Under the pieces are notes generated by a model, which was not told the origin of the DNA, ran no database searches, and saw only the letters and a program-made list of their open reading frames with translations. The position numbers were made by a program, and so were the translations under genes. From NCBI RefSeq assembly GCF_014805625.2, contig NW_023998562.1:687765-751764 (forward strand): a DNA stretch of 64,000 bases, in the 5' to 3' direction. The DNA comes from Glossina fuscipes (Eukaryota > Arthropoda > Insecta > Diptera > Glossinidae). This document shows, in pieces, positions 21,654 through 33,514 of this stretch (its first letter is position 1; every line of letters starts with the position of its first letter).

Positions 21654-24600
21654 ATTTTTCGTTATTGTAAATTCATAATAAACTATATAAGCTATAGTTA
21701 TAAGATTTTTATGTTAGTTGAATAAATAAAATGGTCAAGCAAACACCTTGGCCGTTCTTTTAGTACGCGGACTTTATTAGGAATACGCTTGAAGCTTTTT
21801 TAATGAATTTCGCACACTTTTCTACCTTCAAGCTGCCATCACAACTGCTATCGGAATTGCTGGATTATACGATGGATTTTTAATCTTCTTTCTTCAATTT
21901 GAATTTTGTTACTTAATTTTATTACATGACTCGCTCTGGTAAAACCTTGGTAGTTATTGTTTGCTGATATCAACAATTATTCAAAATAATTATTTACTTT
22001 TCTCACCTTCACACTAATTTCATATAATTTAGTCTATATTCAACCAAATGTAGTTTGCTTCTTATTTCTACTATGTTCGTTTAGAGCGAGTTATTACTGT
22101 GAAACTGATTGCGAAAGTCTTATATATGGCAAAAAGAAAATTAATAACAATTTTCGGATCCCTCAAAGCGGAAAGTTGTCCGGAAAACATCTAAAGAGCC
22201 TTTGACGGTTTTGCTGCTCTCTTACTCGCTGAGTTCTCCAGCGAATTTTTGTAATCTTTTCCAACTACATAACGTGTCCCATTGACATCGGTGAATAAAG
22301 CATCGAAAATCTTTACTAGCTTTTATTGGTTTTCCTACAATTTGCGAAATTTTGCTGGCAAGAGCAATTTGCAATTTTGAAGCAGCTCCCTTCTATCAAT
22401 AATGGGCGTTGTACTAGACCAGAAAAAGTTAAAAAAAAGTTACGTACAAAGGCAATTACAACGAATGCAAATATTATCATAAACGAGATTAACAAATTTA
22501 TTTTTATTAAATCATTTATTTCGTTACTTGTTCTTTACGATCTTATATTAAATGGATATATGTGCACATGTGCACAGAAAGATAAATTTTCCTTTTACAT
22601 CCAAAGAAGGTACCTCCTCATCAACTTTTATCGTCGCAACGTTTTTGAAGAAATATTTAAACTAAAAACAGAAATCGTAAATATAAGCATAAAAACTGAA
22701 ACTTTTGTATATAAAATATAAAGTATTACATATTGTATTGACTAAAGTGTTCATAATTTGTGATTTCCTTTTTTTTAAATAAGTATATTTTACAATTTTT
22801 TCTTGCAGAATCAAAAAGAATTTTAGGAAATGTTTTTCTATAAAAGCCATTTGACGAAATTAAAAAAAAATCGAACTTCAAAACCATTCACTACTTTTAA
22901 ATATTAAATTTCTTTTCAAAATAACTTTTGAAGAAAGCTATTTTCAGTCTTGAACATAAAGCTTGTAATATGAAATCGCTAGAAAAGATGACATAGTTGG
23001 GGGAATTATTTTATGAAGAATACATCTCCACAAATTTCCTTGTTTATTAAATTTTTAAGACAAAAACACAATTTTAGGCCACAGTTTCATGGCACTATAC
23101 AAGGCTTTTTGTGATCCACCACCTGCAAACCCAGAGACATGCTAATTCATCAAATAATCGTTTCAATATCCGTATATGTTTGATCGGTATGATTCAGGGA
23201 CAATTTCGCCATGTTCATTCACCCATCTACAGCACTTTAATGGTTCTATCCATTGTCGGAGTTTTGTCTTCTCTATTTGTCTTTTTTCTCGGTCTGTTTA
23301 AGATATCTTTTGATAATGCTTTCTTCTTTCTTGCTTTCATTTGCTCTTTCTTGCTTTCATTTGCTCTTTCTTGCTTATCTTCCTTGCAAGTCTTGTGTCT
23401 TTCCAAGGAAAACATCTGTAGAATGTCCATACATTCTCTCTATAGAGATCTCGAAATGTCGAAAATTAATATCGCAAATAAATTTTCAGCTTGGTACAAC
23501 ATATCAAGTGCAAACAAGATACGAGCACATAATTAAGCAAACATACGGAATAAATATGTACATAACATATGTATTAATTAATAATAACTCGGACTGACAT
23601 TCAGATGTCATTTTTAACAAAAATATTTATGTTTTTTGTAGATAAGGTGAATCTTTAACTTTCGTCGTTGTTTTTCATGCTATTTCCACAATTTGTTTAC
23701 GAGCTGTAGTGGTGCTGTGTTAGTTATACATCTTTCAATGAGAAAATCATGTAATAACATTATAGTCGGGCAAGGCCGTAAAATACGAAAAATGATGCCA
23801 TTTTGCATGTAAAAGAATACTTTTCATGACACGTGGAAACGGGCACACCACATCGGCTGACGTCTAAGGTTAGTCAATTACCTTTTTCTGTTAAGTGTGT
23901 TATAATTTTTCATCTATTTTCGCCGTCACATTTGCATTTTTTTGGCATTTAAAGCTTTTCCATGCCCGTCTTTTTGTAAGTTAATGTCCAAAAAATAGAC
24001 ATACAAATTTAGTATAGCTGACTTATGTCACATTAACGCTACGGATCAATTTTTATCATGAAATATTAAAAATTAAACTGTTTGCGCTCTACAAAGACAT
24101 AATTTTCATGATAACTCTTATAATAGAAAGTATTAAAAAATTGGCCCATTCGACCGAAATTTTTCACATCGGTAGTATGTACAAATACTATTACTTAGAA
24201 TCAAAAATTGAAATTTTTTTAATGTAAGGGGTTTTTCAACATAAATCGCTAATTATTATCCTTTTACAAATTTCAAGAGGATACTCCAGGAAACGAACAT
24301 ATTTTGATGGGCTTGAGAAAAATGAAACAGACTATGTCGTGGAATAAGGTAGCAAACATTTTCTTAGACGTCGTAAATGATGCAAGTTTACAAAGGGACT
24401 GCGGCACCCAAACATATAAGAATGCAGTAAATTAAGAAAAAAATTTTTAACGATCGTTATGTCGCTAGGTCCGCAACAAATTAGTTATGGTAAGTGCATC
24501 GCGAACTTATTGCTTGATTAAAATGTGGTATGTTGTTTGTAAAGAGTATTTATCTTAGATGGTGGATACCCATTATTCGCCTCAAGGCAAATATTTCTTG

Positions 24601-25027
24601 CTTGACAGTTACTTTACATAGACACAATTGAGGAATAATCACAATTATTTGTTAGTTTTTCAATTAATCATTACTAATTACAATTAAATAATAACAACCC
24701 ATTTATGCGTATGAAGTTACACATGCAAAAATGTAACAATTAATAAATTGCTTTTCTTTTTTTTTTTTCTTTCGAATAATTACGAACATAACAACAATAC
24801 GGTTAACTGCGGTTACCAACATACATCCGAGTGAACAACGGTTGACAGCAAAGCTCTTCAAAAAAGTAGTCACTGCAAATATCTTTAAAGTTTAAAGTTA
24901 ATGGTAAGATAAAATTGCTAGAATTTTTATATAAGAATTTGGATATACCTTTATTTAAAGCTACTTAAACGTTTTCATCTATAGTTAACTTATTACTCCA
25001 TGAGCAGTTTAAGGCGGCAGTTAAAAA
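21654..25027. other. Unassigned 3.4 kb
   Basis: No gene supported. At 22190-22300 (minus) a 40-codon stretch reads DALFTDVNGTRYVVGKDYKN and onward. It looks protein-like but has no neighbours. At 23325-23375, TTTCTTGCTTTCATTTGCTC repeats two and a half times and creates a false open frame. Near 24050-24110 (minus) is one unit like the ~140-bp modules described at 28150. Confidence 0.45.
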
Positions 25028-25397
25028 TCACACTACTTGAACCGTTGTAAAAGCACTAAATGTAACTTTTTTCGGGAACTCTGGTCCCGGTGAACCTCGA
25101 GTTTTTATAACTGGCTTTAAAGGTGTACGAGGCTTGAGCGATAGTAAGCCGGCTGATGCCGCTAATTCACGTAGACGCTGTGAAAAGCCACTGGTTGGAG
25201 GATTCCCGGCATTATCCCCGCCGTTAACAGTCGCCGTTGTCGGTGATAATAAGATAGCATTGCAATCAATAACGTCGGAATAGCCAGATAAACTTGTTAC
25301 TGGATGTAAACGATAAATCTGTCCGGCAGTTGAAGGGTACAAGGGACTAGTTGTGTTGTGGCTATTCGACGAAGGTGTCGTTGCAGGACTTATGTAA
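25028..25397 (-). CDS. Candidate last coding exon of a host gene
   Basis: The minus-strand frame starts just after a good 3' splice site (TTTTTTTATAATTCCAG, AG at 25399-25398) and ends at TGA (25030-25028). The exon gives about 123 residues. It begins [20 protein letters not shown] and is rich in Ser, Thr and Pro. It then has [19 protein letters not shown], an alpha-helical [20 protein letters not shown], and a basic tail ending [14 protein letters not shown]. Balanced base use, no stop and the acceptor make it unlike the surrounding decayed DNA. No membrane segment or known domain is visible, so it would be a disordered C-terminal tail of a larger protein whose other exons lie to the right, perhaps outside the window. 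The family is not recognised. Confidence 0.6.
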
Positions 25398-25890
25398 CTG
25401 GAATTATAAAAAAAGGCAACATAATTTGTTATCATTTATTTTTGAACGTAGTAGTTAAGTTGAAAATATAATTCAACACTTCAATTTAGCGTTTGTAAAT
25501 ACAAAGAAATAAGTTTTAAAAATATATTTTGATTCGCTTTCAGATCGAACACAAAGGTATCCCAGATATAAACTTAATTAAAGTTTATACAAATATTTTC
25601 TCTTAATTGTTATAATATAATAATAAGGCCGCTAAATTTATTTATCTACAGCTAAGATGTTGCAGACATGTACATTTTTTTATTGCGTTTATAATAAACA
25701 TCAAAATCTCTGATTAAGATCGATTTTCTTTCTCCCGAGCCTGTCCTTCTACAGTTTGTTTTCTTCGAAAAATAAAAATTTGATTAGTAGTCTGGAATTC
25801 GACGCTTACGCGTCTGCTGAAAGTGACCACAAACTTAGGGATAAGGTTGTAAAAAAGAGAAAAGTGTTTTAAAAAACATGAAAAAATATT
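25398..25890. other. Probable intron of the 25028 exon's gene
   Basis: If the exon is real, this is the 3' end of its upstream intron. It is AT-rich and no further exon was recognised. Confidence 0.35.
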
Positions 25891-26400
25891 TTATTCACAA
25901 TATTGTGCACCGCTATTTATACATGTTTTCCATCTTTCTGGCAATTTGTGTATAAACTCCCAAAACCCGTTCATCTTTCGACTCAAACTTGATGTTCAAA
26001 AAATGCATGCAACATCGACGCAAACAAATGGTGAATTGAGTGTGGCGATCCGTTCCATTCACTGAATTTCAACTAGTGCTTCATTATTTTTGCGACGTGT
26101 GCCCGTAAATTGCCGGAAAGCAAGCTCACCTTGTCATGTGTACGGAACCATTCTGGTCCTTGATCACCATAATTTCTAAATCGACAATTTGTTATTGGCA
26201 GTGCTCAGAGGAAACAATTTTAGTAGGCTTTAGTAGACGCAACACACTACATTTCTCTCGCTTCCATCAAACCGGGAACTTTGCCTTTTCCTTGAAGTTT
26301 TCTTGAAAATTTTGCTATCGATGTTGACTGCTGGCCTGAATTAAAGCATACTCTTTTTCGTTTTAGATGTTTCAAATAAATGCATTCACTGTTACTCTTA
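25891..26400 (-). pseudogene. mariner transposase C-terminal half (Mos1-like lineage)
   Basis: Minus strand, several frames. GFWEFIHKLPERWKTCINSG ending at TAA (25891) matches the mariner end GIHKLPERWEKC. Upstream are FESKDER (SKDE box), HHLFASMLHAFFEHQ where mariners have DYHLF, and LRAHVAK near 26110 where they have HDNA.PHVAK, with the Asp lost. Further up, SLLKLFPLSTANNKLSI resembles the ELLKPG..VN stretch. Stops and shifts are frequent. It may lie within the intron of the candidate host gene. Confidence 0.75.
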
Positions 26401-27744
26401 ATGTTATGATTCAGAGAAGACATTTTTTCGTGTCTTTATAGCGGCGTTTAACTTTCTAGTTTTAGGTTCCTGACCTATGTGAGCCTACGTGACAAACATT
26501 AGTTTAATGCTTGGATTTTCACCGTGTCACTCTTTTAATAAAGTAAGCAATATATACCGCGATTAAAGACGAATATGTCTACTTTCAACAGCAAACCTTT
26601 TTGGCTTTCAAGTTCGTTTTGTGAACTCTGACAGCAACACATCCGAGTGCGATGTATATCATTACTTATTAGAAGATCCAGCAAAAGTTTATTTGCGAAC
26701 TAAAATTCGAAAATGATGGTCCGACTGAAACACCACAGCTGCTCAAGTCTTGGAAAGTTCGACAAAAATTAGAAGTTTGAAAACTTTTATTGTTTGCAAC
26801 CGTTATTGCCTTGTGTTGTTAAAATACGATTTTAGGTTAAAAAGTCATCCGTATAGTCTATGTAATCTTTAGTCATCAACCAATTAACAAAACATGACCA
26901 AATCTTACGGAGATCCTCGCAAAGGTTTCATGGTGGATTCGATTATCACAAATTTTACTCATCATCATGATTTACATCTTCAACGCTCTCCTTGAAGCGC
27001 GCAAATCGTTAACGCACTTTGCTATTGAATAACTGCTTATTATTATCAACTTGTGACATAATTGACGCTTTTCGAGAAAAGTTTCGCAGAAAGCGTCGTT
27101 TAATGTTAATTTTTCCATTGCTGCCACAAGCACGCTGTAGCTTAGAACGCAATAGCTCAGCTTCGACGCCTTCAATTTCCACGTTTTATTTATGTCAGTG
27201 CAAATAGCGCCATTAGAATGCGTTACATTTCTGTTTTCATTTTAAAACACACCCTGTATATCTTAAAGCGTTTAATACTAAAACCCGCTACCCGATTGGA
27301 TGCATGCATTATTAAATCACTTTGACTAGAAAGAAATTCACTGAAGTCGCTAATGGTAAAGTTAATAAAAAATTTTACATTATTAGCTTTTAAGTTTGTG
27401 GTAATAAGGAGTTTCGAGAAAGCATTAATCAGGGTATGTGTTTGTTAAATTGTTTTTCTTTACATGTGCTGGAAACATTAAATATCACAAAATTAAAAAA
27501 AAAAAGAAGAAAATAAACAAGTTCTAAAAACTCTTTTCAAGTCTTTCTTAGAGTTTTGCTAACGTGATTAAATTTTTTCATTACAGCTCAAAAATCTTGT
27601 CAAGTTATTAAGAATGTCATAAAGACACTCCTCTTTATCCTCTGTATTCTTAAAGCTTGCAAAAGGCGATTTATTGAGACAACTGTGTAGCTCAACATGT
27701 TAATTTCAAACTTTAAAAACGTATATTTAAAGGTCAGGATTCAC
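26401..27744. other. Unassigned; one possible DNA-element terminus
   Basis: AAAACACACCCTGTATATC at 27244-27262 looks like the end of a Tc1/mariner-superfamily element (TACAGGGTG on the minus strand). No partner end or transposase was found. The open frames at 26972-27207 on both strands are not recognised. Confidence 0.35.
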
Positions 27745-28700
27745 CCACCTTTTATTATACTCATGGATTTATAATCATTTTGTATATATTTTGATTCGAT
27801 TTAAGCATTACCATCCGTCCGTTCGTCTATCTGCCCGTCCACATAATGTCTATTCATTTAGTTTTTTGTAGTTTTGTATTCCAGCTACAATTCACAATTT
27901 CGAAATATGTTAAAGAACTTTTGCATACTGACGTGTTTTGGTCCATTGAAAAAATCCATTGAGAAAAACTTGGATCAGACTATTTTTCCGATCATTCCCT
28001 ATATAACGATAGTCCTCATATGGAATGGATGTTGATAAAAGTGGCCAAGTAATAGTTCTTTGGAAAACTAAATGATTGTGAAAAATCTGAATCTGAGGTT
28101 TTCAGTGCCCTCTTATTAGATCGGTTTTACGGAAAATGAGCTTTTATATGGGAAAACGCTCTAATTTTTAATACTGCATAGTAAACACTGTTTCATAATA
28201 GCAGTTTGACATAAAAGTTAGCCATGTCAAATTGGAGTTATACATATCTATTTTTTGTACTGAATAGTACGACTTTGTACGGTAAAATGCTCTATTTTTT
28301 AATGTCTTGTGATGAAAACCGATATATAACAATAATTCAACATAGAAATTATATTATAATTATATATAGTATATACAGTATAACAAATTTGGGTCTCGTA
28401 GGTCTTTTTCTCTGATCCCATCCCCCGCAGGTGTACGCACGAAAAGTAAACCTCTATATGAATTTATATGATAAGATGTTATTTTGGGTACCCTATGGCG
28501 AAAACAAGTGAATAATAATAAGGTTTTTGATAAGAAGATTAATTAGGCTAAACCGGGATCACGTGAAATGTGAACTCATTTTAGCCTCTCTTCTGTATAA
28601 GGACTAATATGAAAAGTATGCCCTTACTTATAGAAAAGATGTAACTTTTGGTATTTTATCACGAAAATAAATGAAGAATTTTATAAAGTGAAATGGTGTG
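27745..28700 (+). repeat. Dispersed element with ~140-bp modules, copy 1
   Basis: The left end CACCTTTTATTATACTCATG and GATTCGATTTAAGCATTACC, then CCGTCCGTTCG, match the inverted copy ending at 39000 and the head at 46085. Inside, a module of the type GGGAAAACGCTCTAATTTTT ... TGATGAAAAC recurs at 28150, 28280, 28469 and 28630. No open frame is present. It is probably a non-autonomous element, class unknown. Confidence 0.55.
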
Positions 28701-29274
28701 GTCACCTTTGTTCACATGCTAGAATTTACGGAATTTAAGGAAAGCATAATGTTTCCTGAGTAAGCACGAAAAATATCAGGAAATATATGGAAATTTTTTA
28801 TTTTTATTATTATTATGTTTGCCATATTTAAGATATTACGCAAAGTTTTAGAATGGAAATTGACATTTTTTAAATAGGTCCATGGTGTTCTTCTTCGTCA
28901 CATTTGACGACGATAATCCAATTGATCACTTCATCATAGTTAACAGAAAAGTTTTTTGTTTCTTCTTTTGATCTATTCGAAGCCGAATCTAAAACTAAAT
29001 TTTTACTTGCTTTCTCTTGCAATTATTATCATAGACACAATCGGCAACTCTGTTCAAGCGCTGTGGTCATATTTTTCTCTTTGTGAAAAAATTTTTGCAA
29101 CTTAATTTCTTTATTGCGTTATACATTTTTAAAAGTTTTCAAACTTATTATAATTTATTGAACTTTTTGTGTGTTTATTGCGAAAAGTGTTCATCGCGGA
29201 TACCGTACGTGTTTTCCTTTAAATACATTAAAAAAAAAAAAAAAAAAAAAATTAAAAACATCTGACTTTTTATT
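28701..29274. other. Spacer before the I-clade LINE, with an A22 run
   Basis: A run of about 22 A at 29230-29251 ends 24 bases before the LINE start and may be the tail of an older insertion. No gene seen. Confidence 0.45.
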
Positions 29275-29307
29275 CAGTAGTCCCAAACCTTTTCAAGTGA
29301 GTGGTTA
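29273..29307 (+). promoter_or_regulatory. Internal promoter of the I-clade LINE (Inr plus DPE)
   Basis: TTCAGTAG (29273-29280) fits the arthropod initiator TCAKTY at five of six positions. Counting its A (29276) as +1, GGTTA lies at +28 to +32 (29303-29307) and fits the downstream promoter element RGWYV. TATA-less LINEs such as the I factor use this layout because the promoter must lie inside the transcript. Confidence 0.55.
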
Positions 29308-29345
29308 TTTCACAAATAATAAGCAATAGACAACAATAAGGCATA

Positions 29346-30674
29346 ATGGCCCCGGGGCCGCCAGACAAAAACTCGAATAAATTTCATCTATTAAGTGATA
29401 CATCCCCCCAAAGAAAAAAAAGTAAAAATTCCGATTTTCCGGTGTTGCCAATCACCGATATAACCCCTATTGATAAAAAATATATTGTTATTTCTTCAAC
29501 CGATGCTCGAATAACAATTTCCCAAATTAGCCCTTTTGCTATAAAAAAAGCTCTAGATAGCATTACAACATACATCGACTCCATCTCGATTCTACGCGAT
29601 GGGAATTTACTGGTCCTCGCTGGGAACCCTCGCGTAACCGAAAAGCTCATAAAGGTCAAATCTTTAGCTAATCTATGTGCTATTTCAGCTAAACTACTTG
29701 AGAAACTTAACTCGGTTCGAGGCGTAATTTATGCCCCTTGCTTAAAGCATGTGCCGGAAGATGAAATTGTTCGCGAAATGGGCATTCAAGGAGTGACTGA
29801 AGCATATAAATTAACCAAACTGAATGATGACGGAAAAACACGCTCTCCTACAGGAAGGATTATTTCAACTTTTGATCGCTATCGATTACCGCGAACAGTT
29901 GATGTGGCGTGGTATAAATGTAAAGTAGAACTGCACATTCCAAATCTTATGAGGTGTAAAAATTGCCAACGCCTGGGTCATACGGCAAAAAGATGCACTA
30001 GTGCTGCATCTTGTGCAAATTGTGGTCCTCCTCCACATGCAGAAAGCTGTACCCGTAGTTTCTGCATAAATTGCAATGATCAACACTCAGCGTTAGACAA
30101 ACAATGCCCACGTTTTGTACAGATGCGTGAAATATTGAAAATCAAAACAGAAAATTACTGTAGCATGGGCGAAGCGCGACGCACATACCGGGAAAGAAAT
30201 CCATCTGTAGCCCATGGAATTGGCAAAAGTAATACATATGCTGCTGTTGCCTCGCAAATCGAGCCTAGTAAGACTTTAATTGCAACTGCTTCCAATGAAA
30301 AACCTGTTCCATCATTAACCAAAAATTATATTGCGGAACCAGCTATATCACTTGCCAAATATAATACTGATAAAACCAAAGCAACTGCAAATATTGAAAA
30401 AATTAAAACAATAACACATATGCTAAAATCTAATATACCAAATTCTCCAGAATCTCCAGCTCTCAACTTTACTCAACAAATCACAAGTGGTAATGAATCC
30501 ATTCTTTCATCCATTAATCAGCCTTCAATTTCAAATTATTCACGTGCGCCAACTCGTTGCGCTTCAAATGTATCGAATCACCTAAGTACAGATTATTCTG
30601 CTGGTAAGAATAAATCATTCACGAAAAATTCCTATAGAGACCTTCTCGACGGAGACGCTGACATGTCAACTTAA
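29346..30674 (+). CDS. I-clade LINE ORF1 (nucleic-acid chaperone, CCHC)
   Basis: 442 residues, intact, starting with ATG 71 bases downstream of the element's first base. The N-terminal 200 residues include ISPFAIKKALDSITTYID and RDGNLLVLAGN, an RRM-like fold typical of LINE ORF1s. Then come three knuckles at about residues 203-258: CKNCQRLGHTAKRC (CX2CX4HX4C), CANCGPPPHAESC (CX2CX4HX3C) and CINCNDQHSALDKQC (CX2CX3HX6C). The rest, to residue 442, is Ser/Asn/Thr-rich and probably disordered. The protein would coat LINE RNA and guide it to the nucleus. ORF2 starts 21 bases after the stop. No lesion seen; a functional product is possible, if expressed. Confidence 0.92.
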   Translation: MAPGPPDKNSNKFHLLSDTSPQRKKSKNSDFPVLPITDITPIDKKYIVISSTDARITISQISPFAIKKALDSITTYIDSISILRDGNLLVLAGNPRVTEKLIKVKSLANLCAISAKLLEKLNSVRGVIYAPCLKHVPEDEIVREMGIQGVTEAYKLTKLNDDGKTRSPTGRIISTFDRYRLPRTVDVAWYKCKVELHIPNLMRCKNCQRLGHTAKRCTSAASCANCGPPPHAESCTRSFCINCNDQHSALDKQCPRFVQMREILKIKTENYCSMGEARRTYRERNPSVAHGIGKSNTYAAVASQIEPSKTLIATASNEKPVPSLTKNYIAEPAISLAKYNTDKTKATANIEKIKTITHMLKSNIPNSPESPALNFTQQITSGNESILSSINQPSISNYSRAPTRCASNVSNHLSTDYSAGKNKSFTKNSYRDLLDGDADMST

Positions 30675-30695
30675 CCTTCCCTCCACTCTGCTTAC

Positions 30696-32996
30696 ATGTC
30701 ATTACAATTAAATAAAGTTTTTAAAATTCCACAATGGAACATTAAGGGACTTTTTAATAATTTTGATGAACTCCGTACACTCATAAGTGATTTTAATCCA
30801 ACCTTTTTATCGCTTCAAGAAACCCATTTTAGAAGCTCTTTTTATCCTATTCCACCCAAATCATATACTGGATACTTCACGAATGCTGATCAAAATTCAT
30901 ATTCCAAACAAGGAGTAGGTGTTTTTATAAAATCAAGTATACCTCACAAACGCATAAATTTAAGCTCAAATATACAAGCCGTAGCGATACAAATAATATT
31001 AAATATAAAATTTACAGTGCTTTCGCTCTATATTCCACCTTCGCAATCGTTTTCTCAGCAAGAACTCTACAGTTTATTCTCCGTACTTTCCCCCCCATTA
31101 ATTATATGCGGCGATTTCAACAGCTGGAATACCATCTGGGGCTCAACAGTGAACAACACTCGCGGTACTCTTTTAGAAAAGGCCTTTTTTCAAAGCAACC
31201 TTTGCGTTTTAAATGACGGAAAACCAACGCACTTCTCAACTCATCATACTTTTCCACATATTGATTTAACATGTTGCTCTCCATCACTTCTTCCTTTGGT
31301 GTCCTGGTCTACTGCTGATGATCTACATAATAGTGATCACTTTCCAATCATAATCGATCTTAAACTTTCAACGTCCTCTGCCACTCCAGCAAAACAGGCC
31401 AAATTCCTCCTAGATAAAGCGGATTGGATCAATTACTCCAAACAGGTGGAGTCATTTTTGAACTCAAAGCCATTTAACGGAAACTGCAACCATGATGCTG
31501 CTATTATGTCTAAAGCGATTCGCACGGCTGCTCATCTTTCTATTCCTCAATCCAACACCTCTTTTAAACGAGCTAGGGTTCCATGGTGGAACAACACGCT
31601 TTCGTTTTTGAGGAAGAATAAAATGGATCTATGGCACCGCTTTAAGAGATATCCTGATCAGAATCACTTGTTATTATACAAAAAGGCCAATGCTCTATTC
31701 AGGAAGGAATTACGGAAATCAAAGGCACTTAGTTTCGAACTTTTCTCGAGACGAATTCACAGAAATACATCAATGAAAGTTGTCTGGAACAAAATCAACA
31801 GACTTAATGGGACTTCAAACCTGAACCAAATTTCTGCCATCTGCACTCCCAATGGAACTTTAACTGACGCAGATGAGATTTCTAATTACTTTGGAAAAGT
31901 GTGGTGCGAATACTCCTCTGACAGCAACTTCTCCAGTGCTTTCATTGAAAATAAAAGGACTCCAATATCTCCTTCAAATAATATCGATAGATGTGCCATG
32001 TTCTTGGAAAATTGCGTATCTACCTCAGAACTTGGAAGTTGTCTCTCCAATTTGAAGGGGAAGACACCTGGTATAGACCGCATCTCATACCAAATGATCA
32101 GTGCTATGTCTAAGTCTAGTAAAAAGAAATTACTGGACCTATATAATACGGTATTTATGACTGGCCATATACCCTACATGTGGAAACTGGCAACAGTTGT
32201 TCCAATACCAAAGTCAAAAAATGTCTCCATCGCATCTGATTATCGCCCAATTTCTCTTTTATCTTGCCTCTCTAAGGTTTTAGAGAAGATTATGGCATCT
32301 AAATTATCTTGGTTTCTTGAGTCCAAGAACCTGATAACAAAGCAACAAGTTGGTTTCAAGCGGGATAGAGGGTGCATCGACGCTCTGTTACATATTGATT
32401 ATTTCACAAGCAAAGCAATTTCCGAACGAAATCATCTAACAATTCTCTCAATTGATTTCGAAAAAGCTTTTGACAGAGTTGGTCTTCATGTTATTTTAAG
32501 ACTCTTGAAATCATGGAATGTTGGACCCAAATTCTTCAGCTACATCAAATCATTCATGTCGCATCGGCGGTTCAAAGTTAGAATCAACAATCATCTTTCT
32601 GATTCCTTTCCGCTAATGAATGGCATTCCGCAAGGATCTCCTCTCTCTGTCACGCTTTTCCAGATCGCTTTCAACGAAATTAGCAAAATTCTTTGCCGTG
32701 TACCAAGAGTGGAGCATTGTCTCTACGCGGACGATGTATACATTTTAACAAAAGAAAAAGACAACACGAAAGCAATCAACATCCTCGAATCTATTCCATG
32801 TGAGATCTCCACATGGGCAAACTCGTCAGGAGCTAAAATTTCTATACAAAAATCAAAAAAAATGCACATTTGTCGAAAACAAATGTGCGATGCAGGAAAC
32901 CAACTGATGCATATTAACGACTTACTAGTAGTAAATGTGCAGACGCTCCATGTTCTCGAGCTCACGTTTTCCAAAAATTACACTGTCTTCGGTTAA
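30696..32996 (+). pseudogene. I-clade LINE ORF2, part 1: endonuclease and reverse transcriptase
   Basis: The endonuclease (residues about 10-230) shows QWNIKG, LSLQETHF, ICGDFNSWNTIWGS (catalytic Asp/Asn) and NSDHFPIII (catalytic Asp-His). The reverse transcriptase (about 430-720) shows TPGIDRISYQMI, DYRPISLLSCLSKVLEK, QQVGFKRDRG, LSIDFEKAFDRVG (motif A), NGIPQGSPLSVTLFQ (motif B) and LYADDVYIL (catalytic YADD). All key residues are present. The frame ends at TAA 32994-32996 because of a frameshift near 32976 at an AAAAA run. In the next frame the text continues without loss (HCLRLKNSLLTRVNFIQYV). Start: ATG 21 bases after ORF1. Confidence 0.9.
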
Positions 32997-33514
32997 AAAA
33001 CTCCCTTTTAACAAGGGTAAATTTCATACAGTACGTTGCTTGGAGAAGCCATGCGCTTATTAACACTATTGCTTATCTTACGAAAATGCTTGTGTTAAGC
33101 AAGATTGACTATGCTTTGATAATTTATGGCAATAGCTGCAAATATAATATCAACATCCTTAAACCGCTCTATCACCAAGCCGTCAGAGCAAGTTGTTATG
33201 CTTTTCGGACGACGCCCATAAATAATATTATAATTGAAACTGGTCTCCCAACTTTAGAAAATAGACTGTGTAAGTTGAAGACTAAAATAGTCCCTAAGCT
33301 TCTTAATTCAAACAAATCCATTCTCGGTGATGACGTAAGAAAGATTATTATTGCGAAGAAAATTCCAAAGTCACCATCTGCAATTGACCATTGTTTGAGA
33401 CAGCTCTTTTGACATCTCACTGTCTATGCACAAGAAAGAAGATACTCCAAATTACGTCTTCAGGAATCTAATAGCTGAAAAAACCCAGTACTGGACAGTA
33501 CTGGTTGGAATCTT
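32981..33514 (+). pseudogene. I-clade LINE ORF2, part 2: linker after the reverse transcriptase
   Basis: Continues ORF2 in frame 2: AYLTKMLVLSKIDYALIIYG, then YHQAVRASCYAFRTTPINNI and TGLPTLENRL, the usual connection segment between reverse transcriptase and RNase H in this clade. TGA stops at 33410-33412 and 33476-33478 interrupt it without a change of frame. Confidence 0.85.

Noticed and set aside
22190..22300. Minus-strand stretch DALFTDVNGTRYVVGKDYKN
   Set aside because: Protein-like but only about 40 codons, no recognisable family, no splice sites I trust; kept only as a note.
22326..22721. 131-codon plus-strand frame
   Set aside because: Lys/Ile/Asn-rich composition as expected from AT-rich DNA; no homology seen.
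23111..23597. Hydrophobic overlapping frames
   Set aside because: They arise from the TTTCTTGCTTTCATTTGCTC tandem repeat and T-rich DNA.
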